A stretch of DNA of 64,000 nucleotides from Pedobacter sp. Leaf41 (GCF_001422545.1 NZ_LMLE01000001.1:125373-189372); one strand, 5' to 3'; numbered from the stretch's first letter, positions 25,606-34,665 are shown. Notes: a model not told the origin generated them from the sequence alone. Made by a program: numbers and translations.

Positions 25606-26433
25606 ATGATTCAAATTGATAGTCTTAATTTTAGTTATAGCAAGCACAAGCCATTATTTACGAATTTAAGTTTGCAGCTAACGGCGGGCCATATTTATGG
25701 TTTGCTTGGTAAAAACGGGGCAGGTAAATCTACCTTGCTCAAGAATTTGGCAGGTCTGGTTTATGCCCAAAGTGGTACATTAAATGTTTTGGGTTACAAT
25801 CCTAAAGATAGACAGCCAGCACTTTTAGAGCAGATTTGTTTCATTCCAGAAGAGTTTTATCTCCCCGCCGTAAAAATTGATGCTTATATCAAAGCCAATT
25901 CACCATTTTACAAAAACTTTAACCATGGTTACTTCGCAGATCTGCTTAAGGAATTCGATATTCCATTGGCGCAAAAGTTAATTGATATGAGTTATGGGCA
26001 GAAAAAGAAAGTAATTATAGCTTTCGGTTTGGCTACGCAGGCCAAGCTGGTTATTATGGATGAGCCAACAAATGGATTAGATATCCCATCGAAAGCACAA
26101 TTCAGAAAAATTATGGCCTCGGCTTTAACCGACGATCGTTGCATTATTATTTCGACCCACCAGGTTAGGGATTTAGATAACCTGATTGATACGGTAATCA
26201 TGTTAGATGAAAATGATATTGCTTTAAAAGCATCTGTAGACGAAATTACCGAGAAGCTAACCTTCAAAAAGGTTAAGGAAATAGATGCAAGTATAATTTA
26301 TGCCGAGCAATCATTATCTGGCTTCAATGCAGTTATGCCAAATTATCATCAGGAAGATAGCAAATTAGATATCGAGCTGCTATTTAATGCTATTCTCGCC
26401 GAAAAAATCAAATTTAAACCTTTATTTAATTAA
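25606..26433 (+). CDS. ABC transporter ATP-binding protein
   Basis: This is a 275-residue ATPase subunit with Walker A GKNGAGKST at 35-43, Q-loop near ICFIPEE, signature MSYGQKKKVI (the LSGGQ equivalent), Walker B KLVIMDEPTNGLD and the H-loop in IIISTHQVRDL. The short C-terminal tail resembles YtrB/CcmA-type exporters. It pairs with the membrane protein encoded 3 nt downstream. The substrate is unknown; with the YtrA-like GntR regulator in the same operon, a role in envelope stress or antimicrobial-peptide response is possible. Confidence 0.93.
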   Translation: MIQIDSLNFSYSKHKPLFTNLSLQLTAGHIYGLLGKNGAGKSTLLKNLAGLVYAQSGTLNVLGYNPKDRQPALLEQICFIPEEFYLPAVKIDAYIKANSPFYKNFNHGYFADLLKEFDIPLAQKLIDMSYGQKKKVIIAFGLATQAKLVIMDEPTNGLDIPSKAQFRKIMASALTDDRCIIISTHQVRDLDNLIDTVIMLDENDIALKASVDEITEKLTFKKVKEIDASIIYAEQSLSGFNAVMPNYHQEDSKLDIELLFNAILAEKIKFKPLFN

Positions 26434-26436
26434 GCC

Positions 26437-27246
26437 ATGAACAATACATTTAATATTAATCGATTTGGCTTATTGCTTAAAAGACAATGGCTGGATTTTG
26501 GGAAAATCTACCTTATAAGCCTGGTAGTAGTGGTTGGCGCTATTGTTGGTTTTTATCTTTATTACATTCCATCACCCATTAGAAATAATAATTTCGATTA
26601 TGACGGCAATTTGGATATGCGTTTTAGATACCCGATTTATTTAATGCTCGGTTTCCTTTTCATTAGTATTGTAGCAAGTAGTTACTTCTCCATTTTGGGT
26701 CAAAAATCCAGAGCTATATTAGAATTAATGACACCAGCATCTACTTTCGAAAAGTTTTTGAGTGGCGTTTTCTACACTACTTTAATCAGTTTTGCGAGTT
26801 ACATTATCATTTTCTATTTGATCGATATATCCTTCGTGAAGTACTTAAATATGCATTTGAGTGAATTCAAAAGTTTAAACAATAAAGGAGCGTCGGCTGC
26901 AGCGGTAGATAGTATTTTTTCGCAAGTTTTTAACGATGAAAAATATCGGGAATACTGCATGGCTTTTTTTGGCTTCCCATTTCTGATTACTAGCATATTT
27001 TTATTGGGTTCGGCTTATTTTACGAATTTCCATTATATTAAAACCGCGGTATCAATAATGCTGTTCCTGGCAGTTGGTTTTTACCTCATTTATAAAGCCG
27101 CTGATGTTTTAACCACAGGTAAGTCTAAGATAACGATAGGTGGTGATACGGAAAATATATTGCTTAGCCTTTGCTTAATTACGTTATTGCTTACTTTAAT
27201 TTTTTGGCTGATTACCTACGTTCGTTTAAAAGAGAAAGAGGTTTAA
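26437..27246 (+). CDS. ABC transporter permease
   Basis: This is a 269-residue membrane protein with six hydrophobic segments (first at LISLVVVVGAIVGFYLYYI, last at LCLITLLLTLIFWLITYV) and a charged Lys/Glu-ending tail. It has no signal peptide or ATPase motifs. Its position directly after the ATPase gene and before the GntR gene identifies it as the permease partner. The large loop after the fourth segment is helical and charged. Confidence 0.85.
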   Translation: MNNTFNINRFGLLLKRQWLDFGKIYLISLVVVVGAIVGFYLYYIPSPIRNNNFDYDGNLDMRFRYPIYLMLGFLFISIVASSYFSILGQKSRAILELMTPASTFEKFLSGVFYTTLISFASYIIIFYLIDISFVKYLNMHLSEFKSLNNKGASAAAVDSIFSQVFNDEKYREYCMAFFGFPFLITSIFLLGSAYFTNFHYIKTAVSIMLFLAVGFYLIYKAADVLTTGKSKITIGGDTENILLSLCLITLLLTLIFWLITYVRLKEKEV

Positions 27247-27263
27247 TTTTAATAGGTATAGAT

Positions 27264-27638
27264 ATGGAATTTAGAGATAATAAGGCGATATACCTTCAAA
27301 TAGCAGATTATGTGTGTGAACATATTTTGCTAGGGAAATGGAAAGCCGAAGGAAAAGTACCTTCAGTAAGAGAACTTGCAGTAGCAATGGAAGTAAACCC
27401 AAATACCGTAATGCGTACCTATGAGTTGCTTCAAAATAAAAATATCATCAATAATAAAAGAGGTATTGGTTTTTTTGTTGATGAAGGTGCAATCGATCAG
27501 GTTAAAAATTATCGTAAAGTACAGTTTATAGATGATGAATTACCAGTGGTATTCAGGAACATCTATTTATTAAATATTGGCTTTGATGAATTGAAAGCTA
27601 AATATGAAACATTTGTTGAGCAAAATTTTAACGATTAG
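27264..27638 (+). CDS. GntR-family regulator, YtrA type
   Basis: This is a 124-residue regulator with the GntR winged helix-turn-helix (residues ~4-75: IYLQIADYVCEHILLGKW, VPSVRELAVAMEVNPNTVMR TYELL split by the recognition helix) and only a short helical C-terminus, as in the YtrA subfamily that controls ABC exporters. The ATG at 27264 is preferred; the frame runs 31 codons upstream but only within the permease gene. It most likely represses its own operon by binding the palindrome at 25581-25600. Confidence 0.9.
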   Translation: MEFRDNKAIYLQIADYVCEHILLGKWKAEGKVPSVRELAVAMEVNPNTVMRTYELLQNKNIINNKRGIGFFVDEGAIDQVKNYRKVQFIDDELPVVFRNIYLLNIGFDELKAKYETFVEQNFND

Positions 27639-27641
27639 AAC

Positions 27642-28490
27642 ATGAAAACAAGTAATAAATTATTAATAGCGCTAGCACTATTGCTCATTATTGTACCGAT
27701 TTTGGTTATTGCGATCAATGTGAAGTTCAACTATTTGCCAGAAGATAAAATCATTAAGAATTATGAAAGTTTAGATAAGTTTGATGCTGTTACTCCTTAT
27801 TTTAAACTTCGAAAACTGGATAAAACATTTGAAAAAGTAAATGTAACTGCTTCGAAAAGCACAATCTTAAAAATAACGCTAGTGGAAAGTCCACAAAATG
27901 GATTAAAGATTTCTGAAAATGAAAGCGAAAACTTGATAGCTGTTGTGGATGCAAATGGAGTGCTCCAAATTTCAAGCAAAGCTTCAAAAGATAAAAAGAT
28001 GGATTTTTTAAGTCTGGTTATTTTTGCTCCAGTAATTAAACAACTATCAGTAACCAAAGCTTTGCAGTTAGAGATCAACGCAAAAATTAAAAAGCTTGAT
28101 TTGAATGTGAATAATCTTCAGAGTATGTTGTTCCATCCCAACACAAAAATTGGAAGGCTAAATGTAAGTGGCAATCATGTGCTAAATTTTTCGCAAAGTA
28201 ATAACTACGTCGACGATCTCAATCTGAATTTAGATAACAGTGAGTTTAGGGCCAGCGGAACATCATACAAAGTTTTAACCATTGCAATCAAAGGATATTC
28301 TCATATTGCTATTGAGGGCGATAAATCGAACAGAAATAGATATAAAATTGATAGCCTCTCCATTACTACTCAAGGTAAATCGAGCGTTGTTTTAACCGAT
28401 ATGCTTGTTAACAAAGCGCATGGAGATTTTTCAGATTCGACTGCGATAAATGCCTCTGCTAAAAACCTAAAACTATTGATGAAAAATTAA
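27642..28490 (+). CDS. Membrane-anchored protein with DUF2807-like beta-repeat region
   Basis: This is a 282-residue protein with an N-terminal membrane helix (LLIALALLLIIVPILVIAINV) and a long region of short beta-strand repeats (KKLDLNVNNLQSMLF; IGRLNVSGNHVLNF; VDDLNLNLDNSEFRASG; LTIAIKGYSHIAIEG; LSITTQGKSSVVL). This pattern is seen in head-GIN/DUF2807 putative adhesin-like domains. It follows the GntR gene by 3 nt and precedes the ankyrin gene by 1 nt, so it is part of the ABC operon. Function unknown. Confidence 0.65.
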   Translation: MKTSNKLLIALALLLIIVPILVIAINVKFNYLPEDKIIKNYESLDKFDAVTPYFKLRKLDKTFEKVNVTASKSTILKITLVESPQNGLKISENESENLIAVVDANGVLQISSKASKDKKMDFLSLVIFAPVIKQLSVTKALQLEINAKIKKLDLNVNNLQSMLFHPNTKIGRLNVSGNHVLNFSQSNNYVDDLNLNLDNSEFRASGTSYKVLTIAIKGYSHIAIEGDKSNRNRYKIDSLSITTQGKSSVVLTDMLVNKAHGDFSDSTAINASAKNLKLLMKN

Positions 28491-28491
28491 A

Positions 28492-28929
28492 ATGAAACCA
28501 CTAAAAATATTTGTTTTCTTAATGTTTTCTGTAATTCTATCGCATGCGCAAAGTTTGTCACATGGATTAAAAAATGCATTTGAAACCGATGATGTAATGG
28601 CATTTAAAAATGCCCTTATGCAGGATAAAATTAATCTGGATTCGTGTTTACTGCTACAAGATAAGCCGTACTCCTTATTAGCCATAAGTATTAGAACTGG
28701 TTCAGTTAAGATTTTGCAGGATTTAATTTCAGTTAAAGTAGATGTAAATAAAATTTGCGATGATAAAACTCCGCTGATGTATGCTGCCAAATATGGCCAA
28801 CTCGAGGCGGCTAAATTCTTAATAAATGCCGGCTCCAAAATAGACTTGAAAAATAACGAGGGGAAGACAGCGCTTGATTATGCCCGCAAGTACCATAAAA
28901 AGGAAATAATAGATTTTCTTGCTAAGTAA
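28492..28929 (+). CDS. Secreted ankyrin-repeat protein
   Basis: This is a 145-residue protein with a signal peptide (MKPLKIFVFLMFSVILSHAQ) and three to four ankyrin repeats from about residue 25; the best are DKTPLMYAAKYGQLEAAKFL and EGKTALDYARKYHKKEIIDF. It mediates protein-protein contacts in the periplasm or at the outer surface. It is the last gene of the ABC/GntR operon. A short hairpin (AGCCTC-tgatttt-GGAGGCT) follows at 28939-28958. Confidence 0.88.
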   Translation: MKPLKIFVFLMFSVILSHAQSLSHGLKNAFETDDVMAFKNALMQDKINLDSCLLLQDKPYSLLAISIRTGSVKILQDLISVKVDVNKICDDKTPLMYAAKYGQLEAAKFLINAGSKIDLKNNEGKTALDYARKYHKKEIIDFLAK

Positions 28930-28979
28930 ACCCATCAAAGCCTCTGATTTTGGAGGCTTGGATGTTCAGTTTTGTCTAT

Positions 28980-29001
28980 CGGTTGGTGTCATCACCAACC
29001 G
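28980..29001. repeat. REP-like palindrome
   Basis: CGGTTGGTG-tcat-CACCAACCG is a perfect 9-bp inverted repeat. It resembles the GTTGG/CCAAC palindromes clustered at 43261-43597 and abuts the hutH remnant. Confidence 0.5.
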
Positions 29002-29005
29002 AAAT

Positions 29006-29335
29006 CTAATTCTCATTCAAAAATTGTTTTGTATTCTTAATATCATCAGCCAGAATTTAGTCGGCATTATTAAAGCTAACCACTTTCCTGTACGCTGAAA
29101 CCATATTTTCTATCGCCTTTGATGATTTTAATTGCTTACGTAAATCCAACGCCTGGGAGGCGGTAAGTAACTCCATAACTAGAATATTTTCTAAGTTTTT
29201 TATCGCTAGATAATATTTTGTAGTACCATTTTCGCCCATGCTTACATGGTCTTCCCAGGCGTTGTTGCTCCTAATGCTTGTTTCTTTTCGCTTGCAACGG
29301 ATAGTTGAAAAGCTATCCTTCAAAATAGTACCCAA
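29006..29335 (-). pseudogene. hutH: C-terminal remnant of histidine ammonia-lyase, with internal stop
   Basis: The minus-strand frame encodes the C-terminal ~100 residues of a histidine ammonia-lyase-type protein: EDHVSMG, NLENILVMELLTASQALDLR and IENMVSAYRKVV match the HutH end. At 29057-29059 a TAA interrupts the frame after FNNAD, but translation continues in the same frame as ILADDIKNTKQFLNEN and ends at TAG (29006-29008), so a Lys-type codon has probably mutated to stop. The 5' ~400 codons with the MIO active site (Ala-Ser-Gly) are missing. The region above 29335 holds no further recognisable hutH sequence. Confidence 0.7.
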
Positions 29336-29427
29336 TTCGGCATGGTTTTTAGTTTGTTTGGTTGGTTAAAAGTATAAATATGTATTAAATTAGGCGGATC
29401 CCCTTTTGATAATCGCCATAAATAATT

Positions 29428-30420
29428 ATGAACATGAAGAAGTTTCTCCTTTTATTTGCCATTTTAATTTCCACTATCACGTATTCGCAAGCACAAAAAA
29501 TTGATACGTTGTCCATCACTTTAGAGAATGTGAAATATCCATACGCTGTTAAATTTTTTCCTATATCAACTCAGGGTCAGGATGTAAAAATGGCGTATAT
29601 GGACATTGCGCCAACCAAGATGGCAAACGGTAAAACCGCGATGCTATTTCACGGAAAAAACTTTGGTGGTTACTATTGGGGCAATGTAATCAAAGCTTTA
29701 ACTGATATTGGTTATCGGGTTATTGTTCCAGATCAAATTGGTTTCGGCAAATCATCAAAACCGTTTATTCATTATAGTTTCCATCAAATGGCCGTATGGA
29801 ATAAGAAATTGTTGGATACTCTTGGCGTTCAGAAAACGGTGGTATTGGGGCACAGTATGGGTGGCATGTTGGCTACGCGTTTTGCATTGCTTTATCCAGA
29901 TAGAACCGAAAAATTATTGCTCGAAAATCCAATTGGATTAGAGGATTATAAAACTTTTGTGCCTTATGTAAATACAGCTCAGCAATATCAAACAGAACTA
30001 AAAACTACCGCAGAAAGCGTTCGGAAATATTATCAGAGTTCTTATTTTACTTATTGGAAACCTGAATATGAGTACTTGGTTAATGTTGCCGGTGGAGTTA
30101 CTTTCAGCGCCGACTATCCACGTTGGGCAAAGGTTGCGGCCATGACTTTCACTATGATTTACGAGCAGCCAGTAGTGTACGAGTTTCAAAATTTAAAAGT
30201 TCCAACCGTTTTATTTATTGGCAAGGAAGACAAAACCATTGTAGGTAAAGGACTTTTGACTCCTGATCAACAGGTTTTGCATGGGCAGTACAAATTTTTA
30301 GGAAAGCAAACGGCGGCCAAGATTCCTGGGGCAAAACTGATTGAATTTGAGGCTTGCGGGCATATTCCGCACATTGAAATACCTACTGAATTTTTAGTGG
30401 CTTTAACTGGAAGTTTATAG
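29428..30420 (+). CDS. Secreted alpha/beta hydrolase
   Basis: This is a 330-residue protein with a signal peptide (MNMKKFLLLFAILISTITYS), so it is periplasmic or exported. The fold is the alpha/beta hydrolase: oxyanion-hole LFHGKNFGGYYW, nucleophile elbow VVLGHSMGG with catalytic Ser, acid in FIGKEDKTIVG, and His in EACGHIPHIE near the C-terminus. Esterase, lipase or epoxide-hydrolase activity is possible; sequence alone does not settle the substrate. It stands alone between opposite-strand genes. Confidence 0.92.
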   Translation: MNMKKFLLLFAILISTITYSQAQKIDTLSITLENVKYPYAVKFFPISTQGQDVKMAYMDIAPTKMANGKTAMLFHGKNFGGYYWGNVIKALTDIGYRVIVPDQIGFGKSSKPFIHYSFHQMAVWNKKLLDTLGVQKTVVLGHSMGGMLATRFALLYPDRTEKLLLENPIGLEDYKTFVPYVNTAQQYQTELKTTAESVRKYYQSSYFTYWKPEYEYLVNVAGGVTFSADYPRWAKVAAMTFTMIYEQPVVYEFQNLKVPTVLFIGKEDKTIVGKGLLTPDQQVLHGQYKFLGKQTAAKIPGAKLIEFEACGHIPHIEIPTEFLVALTGSL

Positions 30421-30456
30421 ATGTGAAGTGATTAACAAATAACTTTAGTGAAGATC

Positions 30457-31371
30457 TTACGGGTTTAATATGGCATTTTTCTGCATTTCGTTACCGGTCA
30501 TTTTATTGATTCCCTGGAGCTCAAAATTGATCATTTGTCCCATTGCAGACATTGTACCCGCTAACTCTATTCTTAAATGGCTCTTTAAAATTAAGCCTGT
30601 TTTCATATCCAGTTCCACGTCGCCGTTATTTGTGCCGGTCAAATCAGTTTGCATTTTGTTCCCCATCGTTTCAAAATCACCTTTTGAGGTTAAGCTGCCA
30701 GATATATTTAGATAAGCGACACCATTTTTAACCTCTTTCAAAGTGTATTTTGTGATGGTTTCAATAGGCATCGTCATTTGCATTTTGGTGTCAACTGTCC
30801 AGCTTTCACCAATTTTTACAGGCTTTTCCGGATAAATTTTTAAAGATGATTCCATGGTTTGTTTCATGCCTTCAGAATTAAACTGTTTGGCCAATGAAGT
30901 TTTTAAACTGCGAATCACCGATGAATCTTTTGACATTCTGAAAGTCATTTTGTTTAACATTGCATCGATTCCCGTTAGTGATTTTATACTGCCATCAGGC
31001 GCAATTTCCATCCTGAAAGATGCGCCTTTAATTCCTCTGAAGGGATTGACTTTTGTCGTGTCCGGATCATTCGAATCCATCATCATCGTATTTCCCATTC
31101 CCGATGATTTCATAAAGATGCGACTGTATACCACATCAATATCCTTACTCATATTATCTCCATTGCGGATATCGAAAATATAATCGGTACCGATATTTTG
31201 ATTGAGATTTATTTTTTGCCCTGAAATTTCCTGATTGATAATCTGATCAGAAACCATTGAAAAGGTATACTTTTTACCTATCGGAAAATTTTGTTTCAGT
31301 ACATAGGTTTTTTGTGCGGATACACTTAAAGTTAGGTAGAAAAGGATGGAAAATATTTTGAAAAACTTCAT
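30457..31371 (-). CDS. Secreted DUF6263 family protein
   Basis: This is a 304-residue secreted protein with a signal peptide (MKFFKIFSILFYLTLSVSA). The mature part alternates beta strands (YVLKQNFPIGKKYTFSMVSD; GASFRMEIAPDGSIKSLTGI; PVKIGESWTVDTKMQMTMP; TDLTGTNNGDVELDMKTGLI) as in the DUF6263 family found across Bacteroidota. Function unknown. It precedes the metallopeptidase gene's end by 41 nt on the same strand, so the two might be co-transcribed. Confidence 0.75.
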   Translation of the reverse strand: MKFFKIFSILFYLTLSVSAQKTYVLKQNFPIGKKYTFSMVSDQIINQEISGQKINLNQNIGTDYIFDIRNGDNMSKDIDVVYSRIFMKSSGMGNTMMMDSNDPDTTKVNPFRGIKGASFRMEIAPDGSIKSLTGIDAMLNKMTFRMSKDSSVIRSLKTSLAKQFNSEGMKQTMESSLKIYPEKPVKIGESWTVDTKMQMTMPIETITKYTLKEVKNGVAYLNISGSLTSKGDFETMGNKMQTDLTGTNNGDVELDMKTGLILKSHLRIELAGTMSAMGQMINFELQGINKMTGNEMQKNAILNP

Positions 31372-31412
31372 TGGTTACTTGATTTGTTTCTGCTAGATGC
31401 GAGGGTTGATAA

Positions 31413-32186
31413 CTAGTTAGCAGGATGTTGTGCAAATATTCTGCTCAATTGCTGGTATAAATCTGGGTGCTTTTCTTTCAACAAGTATGGCTTTTCGAAA
31501 AAATATTCTGATACCACGGCGAAAAATTCTGCTTCATTTGTAATGGCATAAGGATTAATATCCGATTTATTATTTTCAATTCGTGCCATTTCCTCGTGCA
31601 TCATTTTAATCCACGGCAGGGTGTACTCATGCGAAATTAAATTTTCGGGTACACCGTCAGTTGCACCATCTGATTTATCTAAAAGGTGTACAAACTCATG
31701 AATTGCCGTATTTTCTTTACCGGCACTTTTCGAGAAACCTTGTCGCAGTGCCGACCGAGATAAAATCATTTGACCATTCATATAACCGCTGCCAACCATA
31801 CCCATTATTTGCCGTTCTCCACCTTCAAACTGAAAATCTTTATCAAATGTATCAGGATATAATAATACCGTACTTAGATTTTTATACTGCCAGTCTGCAA
31901 AACCAAAAATGGGGATAACTGCACTCGATGCAATTAAAAGCTCATCTAAAGTGGTCATTTCCAAGTCAATCGGTTCAATTTTAACCGCGGCAAAAAATTC
32001 GGCTATCTTTTGCTCAAATCTCAGCTTATCTGTCGAATCCAGTTGATGGTAGTAACCCACATAGTCGTCTAGTATTTTTTTATCCGTATCAGTGAGTGGA
32101 TCAATTTTAGGTTTCTTTTTTTTAAGAATCAGGTAAATGGCAATTAAAAATATAGGAATAAGGTAGGCGAATGGTAATGAATTCAT
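31413..32186 (-). CDS. MtfA-like (M90) zinc-dependent peptidase
   Basis: This is a 257-residue protein with an N-terminal membrane helix (residues 4-20) and a cytosolic M90/MtfA-type metallopeptidase domain: HEFVH at 163-167 is the zinc-binding and catalytic motif, followed by SDGATDGVP and the downstream EFFAVVSEYFFEKP that supplies the third ligand. In E. coli MtfA inactivates the repressor Mlc; no Mlc homologue is seen here. The membrane helix is usual for Bacteroidota members. Confidence 0.9.
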   Translation of the reverse strand: MNSLPFAYLIPIFLIAIYLILKKKKPKIDPLTDTDKKILDDYVGYYHQLDSTDKLRFEQKIAEFFAAVKIEPIDLEMTTLDELLIASSAVIPIFGFADWQYKNLSTVLLYPDTFDKDFQFEGGERQIMGMVGSGYMNGQMILSRSALRQGFSKSAGKENTAIHEFVHLLDKSDGATDGVPENLISHEYTLPWIKMMHEEMARIENNKSDINPYAITNEAEFFAVVSEYFFEKPYLLKEKHPDLYQQLSRIFAQHPAN

Positions 32187-32237
32187 ATTTTATTAATCAA
32201 CGATAATTGAGTGAATATTCGGGTGGTGATTATTATA

Positions 32238-33263
32238 CTAACTTTCCAAAATTTCTAGCTGAATTAATACATCCTCTCTAGTAACAGGATAAGGTTTTTG
32301 GTTTGTTAAGGCAAGATATGCGGCTTCAAAAAGAGGTAAATAACTTCCTAATTCCGAAGGAATAGTTTCTTCTGTTTTGTTTCCATCAGCGTCAATTGTA
32401 GTTAATAATCCTTCTTTTCCAGCTAATTCGATGCCGTAACCTTTATCGGTGAGTTTCATTCCAGCCAAAAGCTGCTCTTCCTGGATGTCGGCTCGTTGTT
32501 TTATAAAGCTACCATTTACGCCATGTAGAACGAAAGCCGCCTGCGGATCTACAACCAACATGCTCGAAGTAACAAATACAAAAACACTGTTAGGATAGCT
32601 AAGTTGAATGCTGAAATAATCATCAACTGCTGTGCCCACTCTATTTTTACCTAACATTTTATGGTAGCTAATCGGCTTTCCAAATAAGCTAATCACCTGA
32701 TCTAAAAGATGTGGACCAAGGTCGTAAATTAAGCCGCTTGCTTCTACCGCCTGTTCTTTAAAGGCTTTTGGCCCAATCACATTTCTATAGCGATCGTAAC
32801 GAAGATGCATTTCGTTTAATTTGCCAAGCTTACCACTTGCTAACACTTTTTTTACCGAGGTGAAATCGCTATCCCATCGGCGGTTTTGATAGAAGATAAT
32901 TTGTTTACCAACCTCATCTGCCAATTGAAATAACTCTTTAGCTTGTGCAGATGTAGCTGTAAATGGCTTTTCCACTAAAATGTGCTTTTCTTTAAGAAGT
33001 GCTGCTTTAGCATGTTCATAATGAAGGTTATTTGGTGTATTTACAACAACCAATTCAATCTCGTCATCGTTCAATAACTCGTCAACACTGTTGTAACTTA
33101 CAATATTTGGATAATCGTTTATTGCATTTTTTTTGCTTCGCTCTACAATCGCTTTTAAATTAAATCCGTGGTGAGCATTTAAAAATGGCGCATGAAATAC
33201 CTTGCCCGACATGCCGTATGCCAATAAACCTGCAGAAATTATTTTATTAGAATCTGTTTTCAT
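32238..33263 (-). CDS. Gfo/Idh/MocA-family oxidoreductase
   Basis: This is a 341-residue NAD(P)-dependent oxidoreductase. The N-terminal Rossmann fold starts SAGLLAYGMSGKVFHAPFL (a GxxxxGxxxH variant), with LVVVNTPNNLHYEHAKAALL and the family-typical EKPFTATSAQAKEL that provides the catalytic Lys; the C-terminal GFO_IDH_MocA domain contains DLGPHLLDQVISLFGKP. Such enzymes oxidise sugars, inositols or related polyols. No sugar-metabolism neighbours identify the substrate. Confidence 0.92.
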   Translation of the reverse strand: MKTDSNKIISAGLLAYGMSGKVFHAPFLNAHHGFNLKAIVERSKKNAINDYPNIVSYNSVDELLNDDEIELVVVNTPNNLHYEHAKAALLKEKHILVEKPFTATSAQAKELFQLADEVGKQIIFYQNRRWDSDFTSVKKVLASGKLGKLNEMHLRYDRYRNVIGPKAFKEQAVEASGLIYDLGPHLLDQVISLFGKPISYHKMLGKNRVGTAVDDYFSIQLSYPNSVFVFVTSSMLVVDPQAAFVLHGVNGSFIKQRADIQEEQLLAGMKLTDKGYGIELAGKEGLLTTIDADGNKTEETIPSELGSYLPLFEAAYLALTNQKPYPVTREDVLIQLEILES

Positions 33264-33373
33264 AGGTTATAAATGTAATTAAAATAAGTTTTTATGCGGT
33301 ATTTGTAGCAGTTAGAATTAAAGTTTTACTTTTCATCATCAAAGTTTCACTTTCAGCTTGATTCTTTTAAATC

Positions 33374-33381
33374 TATCTTTG
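33374..33381 (+). promoter_or_regulatory. -7 promoter box (TATCTTTG) of the 114-residue protein gene
   Basis: TATCTTTG matches TAnnTTTG and ends 5 nt before the ATG at 33387, predicting a leaderless mRNA. Confidence 0.55.
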
Positions 33382-33386
33382 CAGCT

Positions 33387-33731
33387 ATGAAACCATCGGA
33401 GATTAATGCCAAATGGAAAGTTTTACAAGAGCGGATTGCAAAGGAATTTGATTCAGATTTTCCTGATTTAAAAGTAATGCTTTTCTTAATAGGCGTGCAG
33501 GAGTTAGGAAAAGGACCAAAGAAATACAGCAAGCGTCAAAAAGAAGAGTTGATGCATATTGCTACTTGCCGCCTTTTAAGTGAGATGGATTTTTATGAAT
33601 TGGAAGGCGTTGACCAAGACGGTTGGCCGCATTGGAAGTTGATAAAAGCCGTTCCACCTTATACAATGTTAGAGCAAGAAATGCTCATGAAATCATTGGT
33701 GATTGGTTATTTTGATGATATATATTCATAA
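33387..33731 (+). CDS. Conserved Bacteroidota protein of unknown function
   Basis: This is a 114-residue soluble protein without signal peptide or membrane segment. Recognisable stretches are LKVMLFLIGVQELGKGPKKY, LMHIATCRLLSEMDFYELEG and DGWPHWKLIKAVPPYTMLEQ. I recognise the pattern as a conserved hypothetical in this phylum but not a function. It has its own leaderless-type promoter and no operon partner. The terminator downstream serves the opposite strand best. Confidence 0.8.
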   Translation: MKPSEINAKWKVLQERIAKEFDSDFPDLKVMLFLIGVQELGKGPKKYSKRQKEELMHIATCRLLSEMDFYELEGVDQDGWPHWKLIKAVPPYTMLEQEMLMKSLVIGYFDDIYS

Positions 33732-33742
33732 AAAATGATAAC

Positions 33743-33772
33743 AAAAAACCCCGATGTTTTAACATCGGGGTT
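33743..33772 (-). terminator. Terminator of the OmpA-like gene
   Basis: AACCCCGATGTT-tt-AACATCGGGGTT is a perfect 12-bp stem, followed on the minus strand by TTTTTT. It could also stop transcription arriving from the plus strand. Confidence 0.85.
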
Positions 33773-33813
33773 GGATATATAATGACCTCATAGGTAGAGG
33801 GAATATGCAAAGA

Positions 33814-34491
33814 TTATCCTTGAGATTTTGCTGTGTTTTTCAATGCATCATTTGCAACGATTACAATTTCAACACGACGGTTAGCTGCACGACCAGCATC
33901 AGTTTCATTATCTGCAATTGGTTCGGCAAAGCCTTTACCAATGGTTACTAATCTCGAAGCAGGAACACCCTGAGAAACTGCATAAGCTTTAACCGCTGCT
34001 GCTCTTCTTTCTGATAATCCCATGTTATATTGTTCTGTACCACGGCTATCAGTATGCCCAATTACTTTAATATCAGTATCAGGATATTGATTTAAAGAAG
34101 CTGCTAAGCTTTGAACATTGGTTTTAGCTGCATCCTTCAAAGCTGTTTTATCAAAATCAAATAGAATACCGCTGTCAAATTTTACAATGATACCTTCACC
34201 TTCGCGGATTACTTCAGCGTTTGGAATTGCTTTTTGAATTTCAGCAGCCTGTCTGTCCATCCTGCGGCCAATAAAAGCCCCAGCTGTACCACCAATAGCA
34301 CCACCGATTAATGCACCAACAGCTGTATTACCAGCTTTTTTACCAATTAACGCACCTACTACTCCACCTGCAGCAGCACCTATACCAGCACCTTTTTGTG
34401 TTTTAGTTAAACTATCACAACTTTGGAATGCCATCGAACCCACTGCTAACCCTATACTTAATGTTGCTATTTTTACTTTTGAAATACTCAT
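33814..34491 (-). CDS. OmpA-family lipoprotein with glycine-zipper region
   Basis: This is a 225-residue peptidoglycan-associated lipoprotein. A signal peptide ends in a lipobox at SMAFQSC (Cys25). A glycine-zipper segment (~33-75, GAGIGAAAGGVVGALIG and GALIGGAIGGTAGAFIG) follows, which can insert in the outer membrane, then the OmpA/MotB peptidoglycan-binding domain (~100-215) with IKVIGHTDSRGTEQYNMGLS and AGRAANRRVEIVI. It anchors the outer membrane to the cell wall. Its terminator is at 33743. Confidence 0.93.
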   Translation of the reverse strand: MSISKVKIATLSIGLAVGSMAFQSCDSLTKTQKGAGIGAAAGGVVGALIGKKAGNTAVGALIGGAIGGTAGAFIGRRMDRQAAEIQKAIPNAEVIREGEGIIVKFDSGILFDFDKTALKDAAKTNVQSLAASLNQYPDTDIKVIGHTDSRGTEQYNMGLSERRAAAVKAYAVSQGVPASRLVTIGKGFAEPIADNETDAGRAANRRVEIVIVANDALKNTAKSQG

Positions 34492-34604
34492 AATAATCTA
34501 GATTTATAATTCTACAACTCGTATTCAAACACGATGCCAAAAATTACCCAATCCTATTTTAATTGAATTTTAATGTTTTAGCACCTGTTAAAATATTATC
34601 ATGT

Positions 34605-34637
34605 ATAAAAAAAGAGCTATGTTAAATCATAGCCCTT
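34605..34637 (-). terminator. Terminator of the ABC (DUF5687) operon
   Basis: On the minus strand GGGCTATG-atttaa-CATAGCTC is followed by TTTTTTTAT. It lies 29 nt after the ABC ATPase stop. Confidence 0.8.
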
Positions 34638-34665
34638 CTTATCTGTATCATTCTTAGTACAAAAT

